Assembly: GCF_003627815.1 (NCBI RefSeq)
Contig: NZ_CP032698.1
Coordinates: forward strand, 1,302,001-1,366,000
Reading direction: 5' to 3'
Length of the DNA: 64,000 nt
From: Streptomyces hundungensis
Lineage (GTDB): Bacteria; Actinomycetota; Actinomycetes; Streptomycetales; Streptomycetaceae
Made by a program: the position numbers and the translations under genes. Positions 51,991 to 60,699 of this stretch are shown here, piece by piece. Every line of letters begins with the position of its first letter. Positions within the stretch are counted from its first letter, which is position 1. The notes under the pieces were generated by a model that had not been told where the DNA came from, searched no databases, and saw only the letters and a program-made list of their open reading frames with translations.

Positions 51991-52809
51991 ATGGAAGCGC
52001 GCGATGCCGGCACACCCGGGCATCTGACCCGCTCGGAGCAGACGGAGCTGGTGCGGCGGGAGTTCGCGCGCCAGGCGGGCACCTTCGAGGACGCCCGCGT
52101 CAACGGCGCGTTCACCATGCACCTTCAGCGCCTCGTCGACTTCATCGGCGCCGGCCCGGAGGCGGTATGCCTGGACTCCGCCTGCGGCACCGGCATCGTC
52201 GCCCGCGCTCTGGCACCCCGGGTCGGTCATGTCACGGCGCTGGACACCACTCCGGAAATGCTCGCCGAGGGGAAGGCCCAGGCCGACCGTGAAGGCGTGT
52301 CCAACCTGGTGTTCCAGCAAGGAGATGCGGCAGGACTCCCGTTCCTCGACGCGTCCTTCGACATCGTCATCTCGCGGTTCTCGCTGCACCACGTCGCCTC
52401 CCCCGAGCTCGTCGCCGCCGAGCTCGTGCGGGTCTGCCGACCCGGAGGCCGCGTGGTCGTGGCCGACATGGTCGCCCGGCCGGACCTGCCCGGAGACCCC
52501 GACCGGCTTGAACGGTTGCGCGACCCCTCGCACGGCACCCTGCTCACCATCGAGCACATCACCGGCCTGCTGACCGCGGCCGGCGTCGATGCCGCGACCG
52601 GCTGGAGCGACGTGTTCGATGTGCGACGCCCCCTGCGACCGTGGCTGGAGCAGGCCCTGACTCCGGCGAAGGAGTGCGACGCCATCGAGCGGGAGCTCCG
52701 CGAGGAGCTCGACGGCGGACCCGCCACCGGACTGCGGCCCCAACTGGCGGACGGGCGGCTCTGGTTCACCCAGACCTGGGCGCACCTCTCCATGGGCGTC
52801 CCCGCATGA
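51991..52809 (+). CDS. SAM-dependent methyltransferase (UbiE-like class I)
   Basis: A 272 aa methyltransferase. Motif I is CLDSACGTGIVARAL, motif II LDTTPEMLAEG, and later motifs are GDAAGLPFLDASFDIVISRF and RVCRPGGRVVVADMV. The N-terminal FARQAGTFEDA is typical of the UbiE/coenzyme Q group, which methylates small hydroxy, amino or carbon acceptors. The ATG has GGGGAGG upstream. Its stop overlaps the ATG of the truncated ATP-grasp gene (ATGA), so the two were co-translated. It may belong to the cluster edge or to a neighbouring broken operon. Confidence 0.88.
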   Translation: MEARDAGTPGHLTRSEQTELVRREFARQAGTFEDARVNGAFTMHLQRLVDFIGAGPEAVCLDSACGTGIVARALAPRVGHVTALDTTPEMLAEGKAQADREGVSNLVFQQGDAAGLPFLDASFDIVISRFSLHHVASPELVAAELVRVCRPGGRVVVADMVARPDLPGDPDRLERLRDPSHGTLLTIEHITGLLTAAGVDAATGWSDVFDVRRPLRPWLEQALTPAKECDAIERELREELDGGPATGLRPQLADGRLWFTQTWAHLSMGVPA

Positions 52810-53830
52810 CCGCTCCCCGCACCGGGACGGCCCCCGAGGCCACCCATGGCCGGGCCGCCGGACATGTTCCGCAGCACCCTGCCGGTCCGGAACGCCTTTA
52901 CGACGGCATGGCCGGAGCCGACGGCGACTGGCGGCCGCTGCGGCCCCTGTTCCTGTCCGCCGACCGCTTCCGCGAACTCGGCGACCTCACCCTGCGGGCG
53001 AGCCGCCTCGTCCTCGACGCCTGCCGTCGCCGGGCCACCACCGCCGGCGGGCTGCGCCGCGCTCTGGGCGTGCCCGACGGCCGCTGGCCGCTGCTCGCCG
53101 ACGACGAAGTCCTGGGGGAACACCTCCTTGCGGCGATCAGGCCCGACATCCTCATTGAGCGCGGCGTCCCCAGGTTCGTCGAGCTGAACATCGACAGCGC
53201 GCTCGGCGGGGCCTCGCACGCCGCGGTCCTCGGCGAACGGTTCATCGCCCACTACGGCGGCGGACACCTGCTGCCGCCCTCGGCCGTCGAGACCAGGTCC
53301 GCCGCCCTGCGCGACAGCCTCGGCCTCGATGACGGCGCGCGGGTCGTCCTGCCGGCCTTCTCCGCCGGGACCGTCCCGGGCCTGGAAGACCTCGCCGCGT
53401 TCACCGCCTGGATGCGGCCCGTGTGCGAGAGCGCCGGGCGGCACGGCCTTGACACGGTCACCCATCCCCTGCACCTACTGGCGAACGACGCGCAGCAACG
53501 GCTGCTCGTCGATGGACGGCCGGTGGACGCCGTACTGCGGATCTTCGTCAGCCACAGCCAGCCGCCGAGCCCCGGTCTCGACGCCCTGGCACAGAGCCTT
53601 CGGGCGGGCACGGTCCGCATGTTCACCTCGGAAGCGGCCATGCTGCTCACGCACAAGCTGACGCTGGCCTGGTTGTGGCAGGACAGGGAACAACTGCCCT
53701 TCGCCGACCGCGAGTTCATCGAGCGCCACATCCCCTGGACGGGCGACGCCACCGAGCAGCAGTCGCCCGCGCGGGCCCGTCGAGCGGAACTCGTCCTCAA
53801 GCCGGCCGACGGCTACGGCGGCACATCCCT
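52806..53830 (+). pseudogene. Truncated circularly permuted ATP-grasp-like gene (5' part)
   Basis: About 340 residues of sense sequence start at the ATG overlapping the methyltransferase stop. They read like the N-terminal part of a glutathionylspermidine-synthase/ATP-grasp-type protein: FVELNIDSALGGASHAAVLGERF, AFSAGTVPGLEDLAAF, MFTSEAAMLLTHKLTLAWLW, HIPWTGDATEQQ and ELVLKPADGYGGT, the last resembling an ATP-grasp nucleotide loop. Just after this loop the homology ends abruptly. The open frame runs on to 54335 only through unrelated and antisense sequence. The active C-terminal part is missing, so the gene is probably dead. Confidence 0.72.
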
Positions 53831-53835
53831 GGGAT

Positions 53836-54060
53836 CCCGCCACGGAGTCCCCCCTGGAGGTGGTGGCGAAGGTGTCCCCCACTCCCCTGCTTCTGGTCCA
53901 TGGCGGGAAGGACCCCTACTACCCCCTCTCCACGGCGGTCCGCCTCAGGACGGCGGCCGGGGGCCGCACTGCCCTGTGGACCGAACCGGCCATGGGTCAT
54001 GCGGAGTCGGCCACCCGCCCGGAACTGGCCGAGCGCATCGCCGTCTGGCTCAGCCACACC
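53836..54060 (+). pseudogene. Remnant of an alpha/beta hydrolase C-terminus
   Basis: In a different frame from the ATP-grasp fragment, about 70 residues read like the end of an alpha/beta hydrolase: PTPLLLVHGGKDPYYP, with the acid-bearing loop, and AMGHAESATRPELAERIAVWL, with the catalytic His. There is no N-terminal half and no credible start. It abuts the truncated ATP-grasp gene, so a deletion or recombination joined two gene fragments here. This marks the likely right edge of the biosynthetic region. Confidence 0.7.
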
Positions 54061-54226
54061 GCGACGCGTCCCGCCCCGGAAGACTACGAACAGCCCGCCC
54101 TCCCGACATCCCCGCAGCTCAGCGTGCCCGCCAGCGCGGCTTCAGACGTATCGCCGATGACGAGGCTGGGCGTCCGCGTGCAGGTTTTCCGGCCAGGCCC
54201 CGGTCTGAAGTTCCGTCGGCTGACGA

Positions 54227-54607
54227 CTACTTCACCGCGAGCAGGTCCACGACGAAGATCAGGGTTTCGCCCGGGCGGATCGCCGGTCCCGCCCCGCGGT
54301 CGCCGTACCCCAGGTGCGCGGGAATGGTCAGTTGACGGCGTCCCCCGACCTTCATGCCCTTCACGCCCATGTCCCAGCCCTTGATGACCTGACCAGCCAG
54401 CAAGTCGAACTCGAATGCCTCGCCCCGGTTCCAGCTGGCGTCGAATTCCTGCCCGGTGGAGCGCGCCACCCCGACATAGTGGACGGAGACTCGGCTCCCC
54501 TTGACCGCCTCGTCTCCTTCGCCCACCCACAGGTCCCTGATCTCCAGGAACTGCGGCGCCCCGCCACGGGGAACCTCCACCACAGGCCGTTCCAGGTCGC
54601 TGCTCAT
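54227..54607 (-). CDS. FKBP-type peptidyl-prolyl cis-trans isomerase
   Basis: A 126 aa single-domain FKBP. The start MSSDLERPVVEV at 54607 has GGGAG upstream. Family marks are SRVSVHYVGVARSTGQEFDASWNRG, FDLLAGQVIKGWDMGVKGMKVGGRRQLTIP and LGYGDRGAGPAIRPGETLIFVVDLL. It catalyses proline isomerisation in the cytosol. There is no signal peptide or lipobox. It probably belongs to the chromosomal flank rather than the cluster, although the tail of the disrupted region runs antisense to it. Confidence 0.93.
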   Translation of the reverse strand: MSSDLERPVVEVPRGGAPQFLEIRDLWVGEGDEAVKGSRVSVHYVGVARSTGQEFDASWNRGEAFEFDLLAGQVIKGWDMGVKGMKVGGRRQLTIPAHLGYGDRGAGPAIRPGETLIFVVDLLAVK

Positions 54608-54885
54608 GGCCCACACTCCCATTCACCATCGGGCCCAGGAGATCCGGGACCACGTCTCGCGTCGCCACTGGCCATCCAGCGCAACCGGCACCACGTTACC
54701 CACCCCCCGACGCGGACACGGCAAGGGGCGCCTCAGCGGTTCGGGCCACGTGCCGTCGTCCCGCAAGCGCCTCTCACGGGGGGCAGGAGTCGACACGCTC
54801 TCGGTCGGAATTCTCAGCCGAGCTTCCACTTGGCGCCAGGACTGGAGACGACTGGCGGCGTTCGCCCAGTACGCGAGCGGGGAAC

Positions 54886-57159
54886 TCAGGTCGCCCGTCC
54901 ACGGCGGGAGGCGTGCCGGGGTTCGGTGGCGGTCAGGACCAGGACGGCTTGGTCGTCGTCGATGTCGTGGTCGCCGGTGAAGGTCCGCACGGCCCGGGTC
55001 AAGGCGTCGATGACGTGCTGGGCACCCGGCTGGTGCGGAGCACTGGTCAAGGCGTCGGCGAGACGCGCCTCGCCGAACTGTTCCCCCTTGGCATCACGCG
55101 CTTCGGTGATGCCGTCGGTGTAGAGCAGAAGACTCTCGTGCGGCAGCAGCCGCAAGTGGCGGAGGGTGACATCGGGATCGGGACTGATGCCCAGCAGGCC
55201 TCCGCGGGCTTCGACAGGGTGGGCGTCGTGGGCGGTGTCGAGGTGCAGGGGGAGGGTGTGGCCGGCGCGGACGAGCGCGATGTCCAAGCCCTCGGGGCCG
55301 GGGGTGAGTTGACCGTAGACGAGGGTGACGAATCCGGTGCCGTGGCTGTCGGGTCTGTTGGACAGGGCTCGGTTGATGGCCTTCACGACGTCCTGTGGGC
55401 CGGGCAGGAACGGGGCGACGGCGCGGGCGGTGTGGCGGACCAGGGCCGTGGTGGTGGCGGCGATGGCGCCACGTCCGCAGACGTCACCGAGCATGAAGGC
55501 CCAGCGGCCGTCGTCCAGGGGGAAGACGTCGTAGAAGTCGCCGCCGATGTCCAGTCCTTCACCGGCGGGGTGGTAGTAGGTGGCGACGTCGGCTCCCGGA
55601 ACCGCGGGCAGGTCGGGCAGGAGCAGGCCCGCCTGGAGATCGCGGGCGAGGGTGGCACGATGGGAGTATTGACGGGCGTTGTGGGCGGCGGAAGCCGCGC
55701 GGCGGGCGAGTTCCTCGGCCAGGGCGACGGTGTGGCCGTCGAAGGTGTGCGCGCCGGTGGACAGCAGAGTGACGGTGCCGAAGGCGCGGCCCCGGTCCGT
55801 CAGGGGGACGCACAGATAGCCCGTGACGTCGAGGTCGTGCCAGGGGCCGGGGCCGGTCGGGGTGCGTCGTGCGACCTCCCTGGTGCCGGAGGCCAGAACA
55901 CGGGCGACGGCGTCGTCGGCGGCGTCATAGACCGGGATGTGGGAGGCAAGCAGCTCCTGCTGGGCCTGAGTGGGAGCGGCGGTCGCGACCCGGCGCACCC
56001 GTCCGCCCTCGATGATGTCGACGGCGCACAGGGGAGCCAGCTTCGGCACACAGGAGGCGGCCAGACGCTGAAGTGTCTGGCCGGCGTCCAGGTCGGAGGT
56101 CAGGGCTGTGCTGGTCTCCAACAGGAAAGCGAGGTCGTCCCGGGCGGCTTCCTCTCGGGCCTCGGCCCTCTTGCGTGCCTGTTCGGCCTGATGACGCTCG
56201 ATGGCCAGGGCGGCCGTGTCGGCGAAGACGCCGGCCAGCGCGAGGTCGGTATCCTCCGGCACGCGCGGAACGCGGTGGTACATCGCGAAGGTGCCGAGGA
56301 GGGAGCCGTCGCGCGCCAGGATCGGCGTCGACCAGCAGGCGGCCAAACCCGCCCGGTCGGCGAGGTCGCGGAAATCGTCCCAGAAGGGGTCCTTCGCGAT
56401 ATCGCTGACGATCACCCGCCGGCGCCGGTGCGCGGCCGTGCCGCACGAGCCCACGCCTTCCCCGGTGGCGATGCCGTCGATGGCTTGGTTGTAGAAGTCC
56501 GGAAGGCTCGGCGCCGTGCCGTGGCGCAGATGCCGCCCGTCCGCGTCGGCCAGCAGAACCGAGACCAGCACCTCTTCCGGTGCCAGGTCCTCGATGACGC
56601 GGGCCATGCCTTCCAGTACCTCGGGGAGCGGCGCCTGGCGCGCGATCTGTTCCAGCAGGGCGCGGTGCTCCGCGGTCAGCCGCTGGGCTTGCTTGACCTG
56701 GGTGGTCTCCACCCCGATCACCCGCACGCCCATGACGTTGCCGCCGGCGTCCAGGCGGGGCTCGTAGGTGAAGTCGAAGAACGCTTCCCTTGCCTTGTCC
56801 CCCTGCCCGAGCAGCACTCGGGCATCGCGCTCCGTGTGCGGCTTTCCGCTGCGGTAGACCCGGTCCAGCAGAGCGATGAACGGTTGCCCCGTCAGCTCCG
56901 GCACGAGTTGCCCCAGAGGCGCGCCGGCTCGGCCGCGTTCTCTGCCGCCCAGGGCAGCGAAGAGGGCGTCATTGGCCGTCTCCACCATGTGGGCCGGTCC
57001 GGCCAGGGAAGCGAACACGGCCGACGACTGTCCGAACAGCGCCCGCAGATCGTCCTCACGCGGATCAGCGCCCACCCGGCCCGCGGTGCCGGAGTCGCCG
57101 GCCGCCAGGACGGGCAGGGCGGCCTGCTGCTTTCCACGCGTCATGTTTCCACGCGTCAT
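54886..57159 (-). CDS. PAS-GAF-GAF-SpoIIE serine phosphatase
   Basis: A 757 aa signalling phosphatase. A PAS domain lies at about 38-160 (FGQSSAVFASLAGPAHMVE), a first GAF at about 180-330 and a second at about 360-500. A SpoIIE/PP2C domain fills the rest (LARDLQAGLLLPDLP, GEGLDIGGDFYDVFPLDDGRWAFMLGDVCGRG, LLLYTDGITEARD). It should dephosphorylate an anti-sigma antagonist, and the STAS gene upstream overlaps it by four bases. The start is duplicated: ATGACGCGTGGAAA occurs twice in tandem, giving MTRGNMTRGK, so ATG at 57144 is an alternative start. Confidence 0.92.
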   Translation of the reverse strand: MTRGNMTRGKQQAALPVLAAGDSGTAGRVGADPREDDLRALFGQSSAVFASLAGPAHMVETANDALFAALGGRERGRAGAPLGQLVPELTGQPFIALLDRVYRSGKPHTERDARVLLGQGDKAREAFFDFTYEPRLDAGGNVMGVRVIGVETTQVKQAQRLTAEHRALLEQIARQAPLPEVLEGMARVIEDLAPEEVLVSVLLADADGRHLRHGTAPSLPDFYNQAIDGIATGEGVGSCGTAAHRRRRVIVSDIAKDPFWDDFRDLADRAGLAACWSTPILARDGSLLGTFAMYHRVPRVPEDTDLALAGVFADTAALAIERHQAEQARKRAEAREEAARDDLAFLLETSTALTSDLDAGQTLQRLAASCVPKLAPLCAVDIIEGGRVRRVATAAPTQAQQELLASHIPVYDAADDAVARVLASGTREVARRTPTGPGPWHDLDVTGYLCVPLTDRGRAFGTVTLLSTGAHTFDGHTVALAEELARRAASAAHNARQYSHRATLARDLQAGLLLPDLPAVPGADVATYYHPAGEGLDIGGDFYDVFPLDDGRWAFMLGDVCGRGAIAATTTALVRHTARAVAPFLPGPQDVVKAINRALSNRPDSHGTGFVTLVYGQLTPGPEGLDIALVRAGHTLPLHLDTAHDAHPVEARGGLLGISPDPDVTLRHLRLLPHESLLLYTDGITEARDAKGEQFGEARLADALTSAPHQPGAQHVIDALTRAVRTFTGDHDIDDDQAVLVLTATEPRHASRRGRAT

Positions 57160-57560
57160 GCGCTGAGTCCCTCATTCGTCTGGGCCGGACCATCACTGCC
57201 ACCGGCGGCTACGACACGGCCGTTCCTACCGAGCGCGCCGGCGACGTGGGGGTACACCGAGAGCACCTCGTCCAGACCCGTCAACGCGAACAAACGGGAC
57301 ACCTGCGTCGGCATCGCGGCCAAGCGCAATGCCCGGCCCTGGGCGGACAACCGCCGGTGAAGCCACAGCAGCGCGCTCACGCCGGAGGAATCACAGAGCA
57401 ACAAGCCGGAACAGTCGACCACCACGGGGCCCGCACCCCGTCCTTTCAGCAACTCGCTCTCCCCGGCCTCGTGCAACTGCACCATGCTGTCGAAGTCCAG
57501 CTCACCGCGCAGTGCGAACACCACGCTCTGTTCGACCCTGCTGACCTGCACCGAGAACAC
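57156..57560 (-). CDS. STAS-domain anti-sigma factor antagonist
   Basis: A SpoIIAA-like protein of 134 aa. The GTG at 57560 was chosen because GGAGGA lies eight bases upstream, although the frame is open to 57602. The STAS core reads VVFALRGELDFDSM, then VVVDCSGLLLCDSSGVSALLWL, where the Ser of DSSG is the phosphorylation site. Its neighbour is a SpoIIE phosphatase with overlapping start and stop, the classic partner-switching pair that frees a sigma factor under stress. No anti-sigma kinase is seen next to it. Confidence 0.92.
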   Translation of the reverse strand: MFSVQVSRVEQSVVFALRGELDFDSMVQLHEAGESELLKGRGAGPVVVDCSGLLLCDSSGVSALLWLHRRLSAQGRALRLAAMPTQVSRLFALTGLDEVLSVYPHVAGALGRNGRVVAAGGSDGPAQTNEGLSA

Positions 57561-57928
57561 GCGCAGCTTCCTCCGTGTGAAGCCTCCACCGACAACCCCC
57601 ACCTATTAAAGAGCGCTCACACCCCACCTGCCCCGGCACGGCCGTTCAAAGCGACAGCTCGCACCCGGGCCTCTCCAGACGTTCGCGCGGCCCGATCCGG
57701 CTGCTCGTACGATCAACCGCTCTTCCGCGTTGCCAAGGAGTTCTGCCCGGTGCCCGCCATCATCCCGCCACCCCGTTCCGCCTCCGCTCTGCTGTCCGTG
57801 CGGTGCCTGAGCCGGATGGAGGAAGGTGAGCAACCGGAGGCGCCGCTGTGGGCGGCCGGCCACGGCTTGCGGTGGGTGCCCGCCTGGCCCGCGCCGTCCA
57901 CCGAGCCGTACACGCCTCTTTGCCCGGA

Positions 57929-58405
57929 TCACCAGGCGTAGATCCGGGAGATGATGTGGGTACGGGTGGTTTGGTTTGGCTCAGGGTGTGTGATCACCAC
58001 GGGGACGTCGCTGGGGTCACGGCCTTCGGCCCAGGTGAAGCCGTCGCCGATCTGCGTACCGATGTAGGCGTCGTGCTCCTTGAGTACCTGTTCGCAGCGG
58101 TGCAGCGCGGAGATGCTCGGCGCGGTCCAGATCAGGCACTGGACACCGATGCCGCCGGGCGCGCGCGGGGCTCGCTCGCCGAGGGCCCGCAGGTAGAGCT
58201 CGGAGCCTCCGTCGCTGACCAGGAGGGCCGCCTCGCGTGTGCCCACACAAGCCTGAAGGTTCAGGAGTTCTCGGTAGAACCTGATCGACTCACCGAGGTC
58301 CGACACGTACAGCACCGCGGAGGCCAACCGCATCCCTGCCGCCGGTAGTGCCGTGTCGTGCGCTTCCGCCCCTGCCGGCAGTCGGGCTTTCGTCCTGATG
58401 TTCAT
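57929..58405 (-). CDS. VOC/glyoxalase-family protein
   Basis: A 158 aa protein of the vicinal oxygen chelate superfamily. The first beta-alpha-beta-beta-beta unit is clear (SAVLYVSDLGESIRFYRELLNLQ), with GGSELYLRALGE and the second half ending HPEPNQTTRTHIISR. Metal ligands are hard to assign by eye; it may bind a small molecule or act as a lyase or dioxygenase. The ATG has GGGAGA upstream. It is a single gene with non-coding gaps on both sides, outside the biosynthetic operons. Confidence 0.85.
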   Translation of the reverse strand: MNIRTKARLPAGAEAHDTALPAAGMRLASAVLYVSDLGESIRFYRELLNLQACVGTREAALLVSDGGSELYLRALGERAPRAPGGIGVQCLIWTAPSISALHRCEQVLKEHDAYIGTQIGDGFTWAEGRDPSDVPVVITHPEPNQTTRTHIISRIYAW

Positions 58406-59114
58406 GCTGGTCTCCCTCGCATGGGATTCTGAGTCCGGTTTCCGCGCCTCGCCAGGCTGTGGTGCCCGTGGCGTTCCCGCGGGCGGGAAGCGTCATGGGA
58501 CCGGCGCCGGTGCGCATTGGGTGAGCTTCCAGGCGCGCATCCGCGCGCTCGACCGTGGTTCAGGTACTTGACGCCCCGTCATATTCTGTGCCGGGAGGCA
58601 GACTTGGGGACACTTATCGCGCCGCTCGACGCGGGGCCTGCCCGGGGCTCGTCTCCTGCGAGGTACGAGGTGGAGGGCAGGGTCCGGTCACCGGATCTGT
58701 CAGGAAAGCTGGTGCCGGAGGGGAATCGGGATGAGCACGCGAGTAACGGATCCACCGCGTCACGGTCGGGCCTCCGTGTCGGAAAGGACGTTCCTGGATT
58801 CCGCGGGGTCCGGGCGAAGCGGGAGAGTCAAAGCCTTGCCCTGAATGGTGGGCCGGCCTGCCCTGCACCGTGTCCGGCAGTCAACTCCCGTGCGGGTCTC
58901 CTGTCAACGTCCAGGATGCGCACATGATTTGCAGACGTGAGGCCGGCCGTGCTGGTGCTGCCGGGGACCGTTGACAACGGTCGCGGACGGCCGTTGACTG
59001 ACGGGTGGCGAGGGCCACGGCGCTCCGGGACTTCCGGGGCGCGCCCTGCGCCACCTCGCTTCGCCAGGACCCCGCGGAACGCAGAACGCACTCCCGCGAA
59101 CCGGAGGTCCGGCC
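58406..59114. other. Gap without a recognised gene
   Basis: About 700 bp. No frame here shows family similarity or a good ribosome site. The right end should hold the promoter for the small hydrophobic protein gene at 59115. Confidence 0.4.
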
Positions 59115-59249
59115 GTGCCTCTCTTGATCGTTCTGATCGTGCTGGTCCTGGCACTGTTCGGGGTCGGCTTCGCCCTGCATCTCTTGTGGTACGCCGCGGC
59201 AGTGCTGCTGGTTCTGTGGGCCGTCGGCCCCCGCGCCCACCCCAGATGA
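59115..59249 (+). CDS. Small hydrophobic protein (lmo0937-like), 44 aa
   Basis: A 44-residue protein starting GTG at 59115, with GGAGG eight bases upstream. It reads VPLLIVLIVLVLALFGVG, then HLLWYAAAVLLVLWAVG, and ends in a basic RAHPR tail, giving two short transmembrane helices. Stress-related small hydrophobic proteins of this shape are common in Streptomyces and Listeria (lmo0937 family). It lies upstream of another membrane-anchored small protein gene on the same strand. Confidence 0.75.
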   Translation: MPLLIVLIVLVLALFGVGFALHLLWYAAAVLLVLWAVGPRAHPR

Positions 59250-59318
59250 GGTGAGCCGGTCCCTGCCTCCCCTCCGTGACGAGGACCGCACGCCGGGTCC
59301 GGCCGACAGGAGGCAGGC

Positions 59319-59996
59319 GTGACCGGAGACGGGCCATGGCACGTTCCCATCCACGCGTCGGAAAGGCACCTCATGTTGATGTTCGTGCTGGTGGTGGTCG
59401 CTCTGGTCATCGTGACCATGGCAGCCGTCCTCGTCATCGGCTTCGGGCAGCGCCGCGGGCGGGGGCTGAAGAAGCGCTTCGGCCCCGAATACGAGCATGT
59501 CGTCCTGCGGCACAAGGGCGATGCCGACGCGGCCGAAGCAGAACTCGGCGAGCGTGTGAAGCGGCACGGAGCTCTCAAGGAACGGCCGCTGTCGGCTGAG
59601 GCCCGCGAGGGGTACGCCGCCCAATGGGTCAGTATCCAGGCGGAGTTCATCGACTCGCCGTCCAAGGCCGTCTCCGACGCCGACACGCTGTTGTCACGGC
59701 TGGTCGAAGACCGGGGCTTCCCACCGGGCAAGGACTACGACGACCAGGTGGCCGCCCTCTCCGTCCACCACAGTGATCACGTCCGTGGCTACCGGGACCT
59801 GCACACCACGGCTCAAAACCACGGCACCACCCAAGAGATGCGCGAGGCCATGATCCGGGCCCGCGGCCTGTTCATCGCGATGACCGCCGAGCGCCCCGCT
59901 CCCTCAGGCCGGCCCCACCTCGATCACCACGGCCACCGCGACCCGCAGCACCGGGGCCCCGGACGCCATCATCGGAAGGGAAGCACCACCTCATGA
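59319..59996 (+). CDS. Membrane-anchored hypothetical protein with FIDSP motif, copy A
   Basis: A 225 aa protein with one N-terminal transmembrane helix (MLMFVLVVVALVIVTMAAVL), then a basic stretch and a helical cytoplasmic domain (about 45-185). The motif QAEFIDSPSKAVSDADTLLSRLV is echoed by the next gene. The C-terminal 30 residues are His/Arg/Gly-rich. The GTG at 59319 has GGAGG upstream; an ATG at 59373 with GGAAAGG is equally plausible and would start right at the helix. Its stop overlaps the next ATG (ATGA). I recognise no named family; the set looks like stress-associated Streptomyces hypothetical proteins. Confidence 0.75.
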   Translation: MTGDGPWHVPIHASERHLMLMFVLVVVALVIVTMAAVLVIGFGQRRGRGLKKRFGPEYEHVVLRHKGDADAAEAELGERVKRHGALKERPLSAEAREGYAAQWVSIQAEFIDSPSKAVSDADTLLSRLVEDRGFPPGKDYDDQVAALSVHHSDHVRGYRDLHTTAQNHGTTQEMREAMIRARGLFIAMTAERPAPSGRPHLDHHGHRDPQHRGPGRHHRKGSTTS

Positions 59997-60418
59997 CCCA
60001 CGACACCGAACGCACACGGCAGCCCGCGGCCTCCCTCCCGGACCCCCTGGATCACCACACCCCGCGCCCTCGGAACCCCGCTTCCACCACGGACCCGCGC
60101 ACACCCTTCACCGACTCCGACGGCCTGCCCCGCACCGCGGGCTTCGAACCGCGGCTCCTCCCGGCCGGCGCGCGGGACAAGCTGTCCGTCCGTCTCCAAC
60201 AGGCTGTGAACAACTTCATCGACAGCCCGCGCCACGCCGTGGAGGAGGCCGACGCCACCTTCGACGACGTCGTCGGCCGCCTGAACGGCGCGCTCGGAGA
60301 GCGCCAACGTGCCCTCCGCGCGAACTGGCAGAGCCAGGACACCCAGGCCGAGACGGAGGATTTGCGCGTCGCGCTACGGGAGTACCGCGAGATCACGGAA
60401 CGACTGCTCCAGATGTAA
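59993..60418 (+). CDS. Soluble hypothetical protein with FIDSP motif, copy B
   Basis: A 141 aa protein. The first 50 residues are Pro/Thr-rich and probably disordered. The rest is helical, with RLQQAVNNFIDSPRHAVEEAD and ALREYREITERLLQM. The stretch around FIDSP mirrors the same region of the upstream protein, so the pair share a domain; one copy is membrane-anchored and the other soluble. Four-base overlap implies co-translation. Function unknown; a membrane-soluble partner pair is the simplest reading (inference). Confidence 0.75.
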   Translation: MTHDTERTRQPAASLPDPLDHHTPRPRNPASTTDPRTPFTDSDGLPRTAGFEPRLLPAGARDKLSVRLQQAVNNFIDSPRHAVEEADATFDDVVGRLNGALGERQRALRANWQSQDTQAETEDLRVALREYREITERLLQM

Positions 60419-60699
60419 GAAGCGCCTCCGTGCCGCCGAACAGCCGTGTCTCGTCCAGCAGTTGCACACGGTCCATCCGGAGACACCGGGGCGCGCGGAT
60501 CATCGACGAACGGCACGAGTGCCGTGCCGACTGTCCGCTGTTCCCGGTCTCCGGCTGTGTCGATCGTCCCTCCGTGGCCGCAACCGTCTTCCGCGGCGGT
60601 TAGCCGACGACCGCAGACGGCGTACGGACTCCGACGGATGGCCACGCACGACGACGTACGGGGCCGGGAGTTCAAGCCCGGGTCTCCTCGGGTGGCGGC

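Noticed and set aside
52806..54335. A single intact 509 aa protein
   Set aside because: Family-like sequence ends near 53830. The rest is out-of-frame hydrolase sequence and antisense of the FKBP gene, with the composition of non-coding frame.
57246..57941. Plus-strand frame across the STAS gene
   Set aside because: It is mostly antisense of the STAS gene and its promoter, with no family similarity and no ribosome site.
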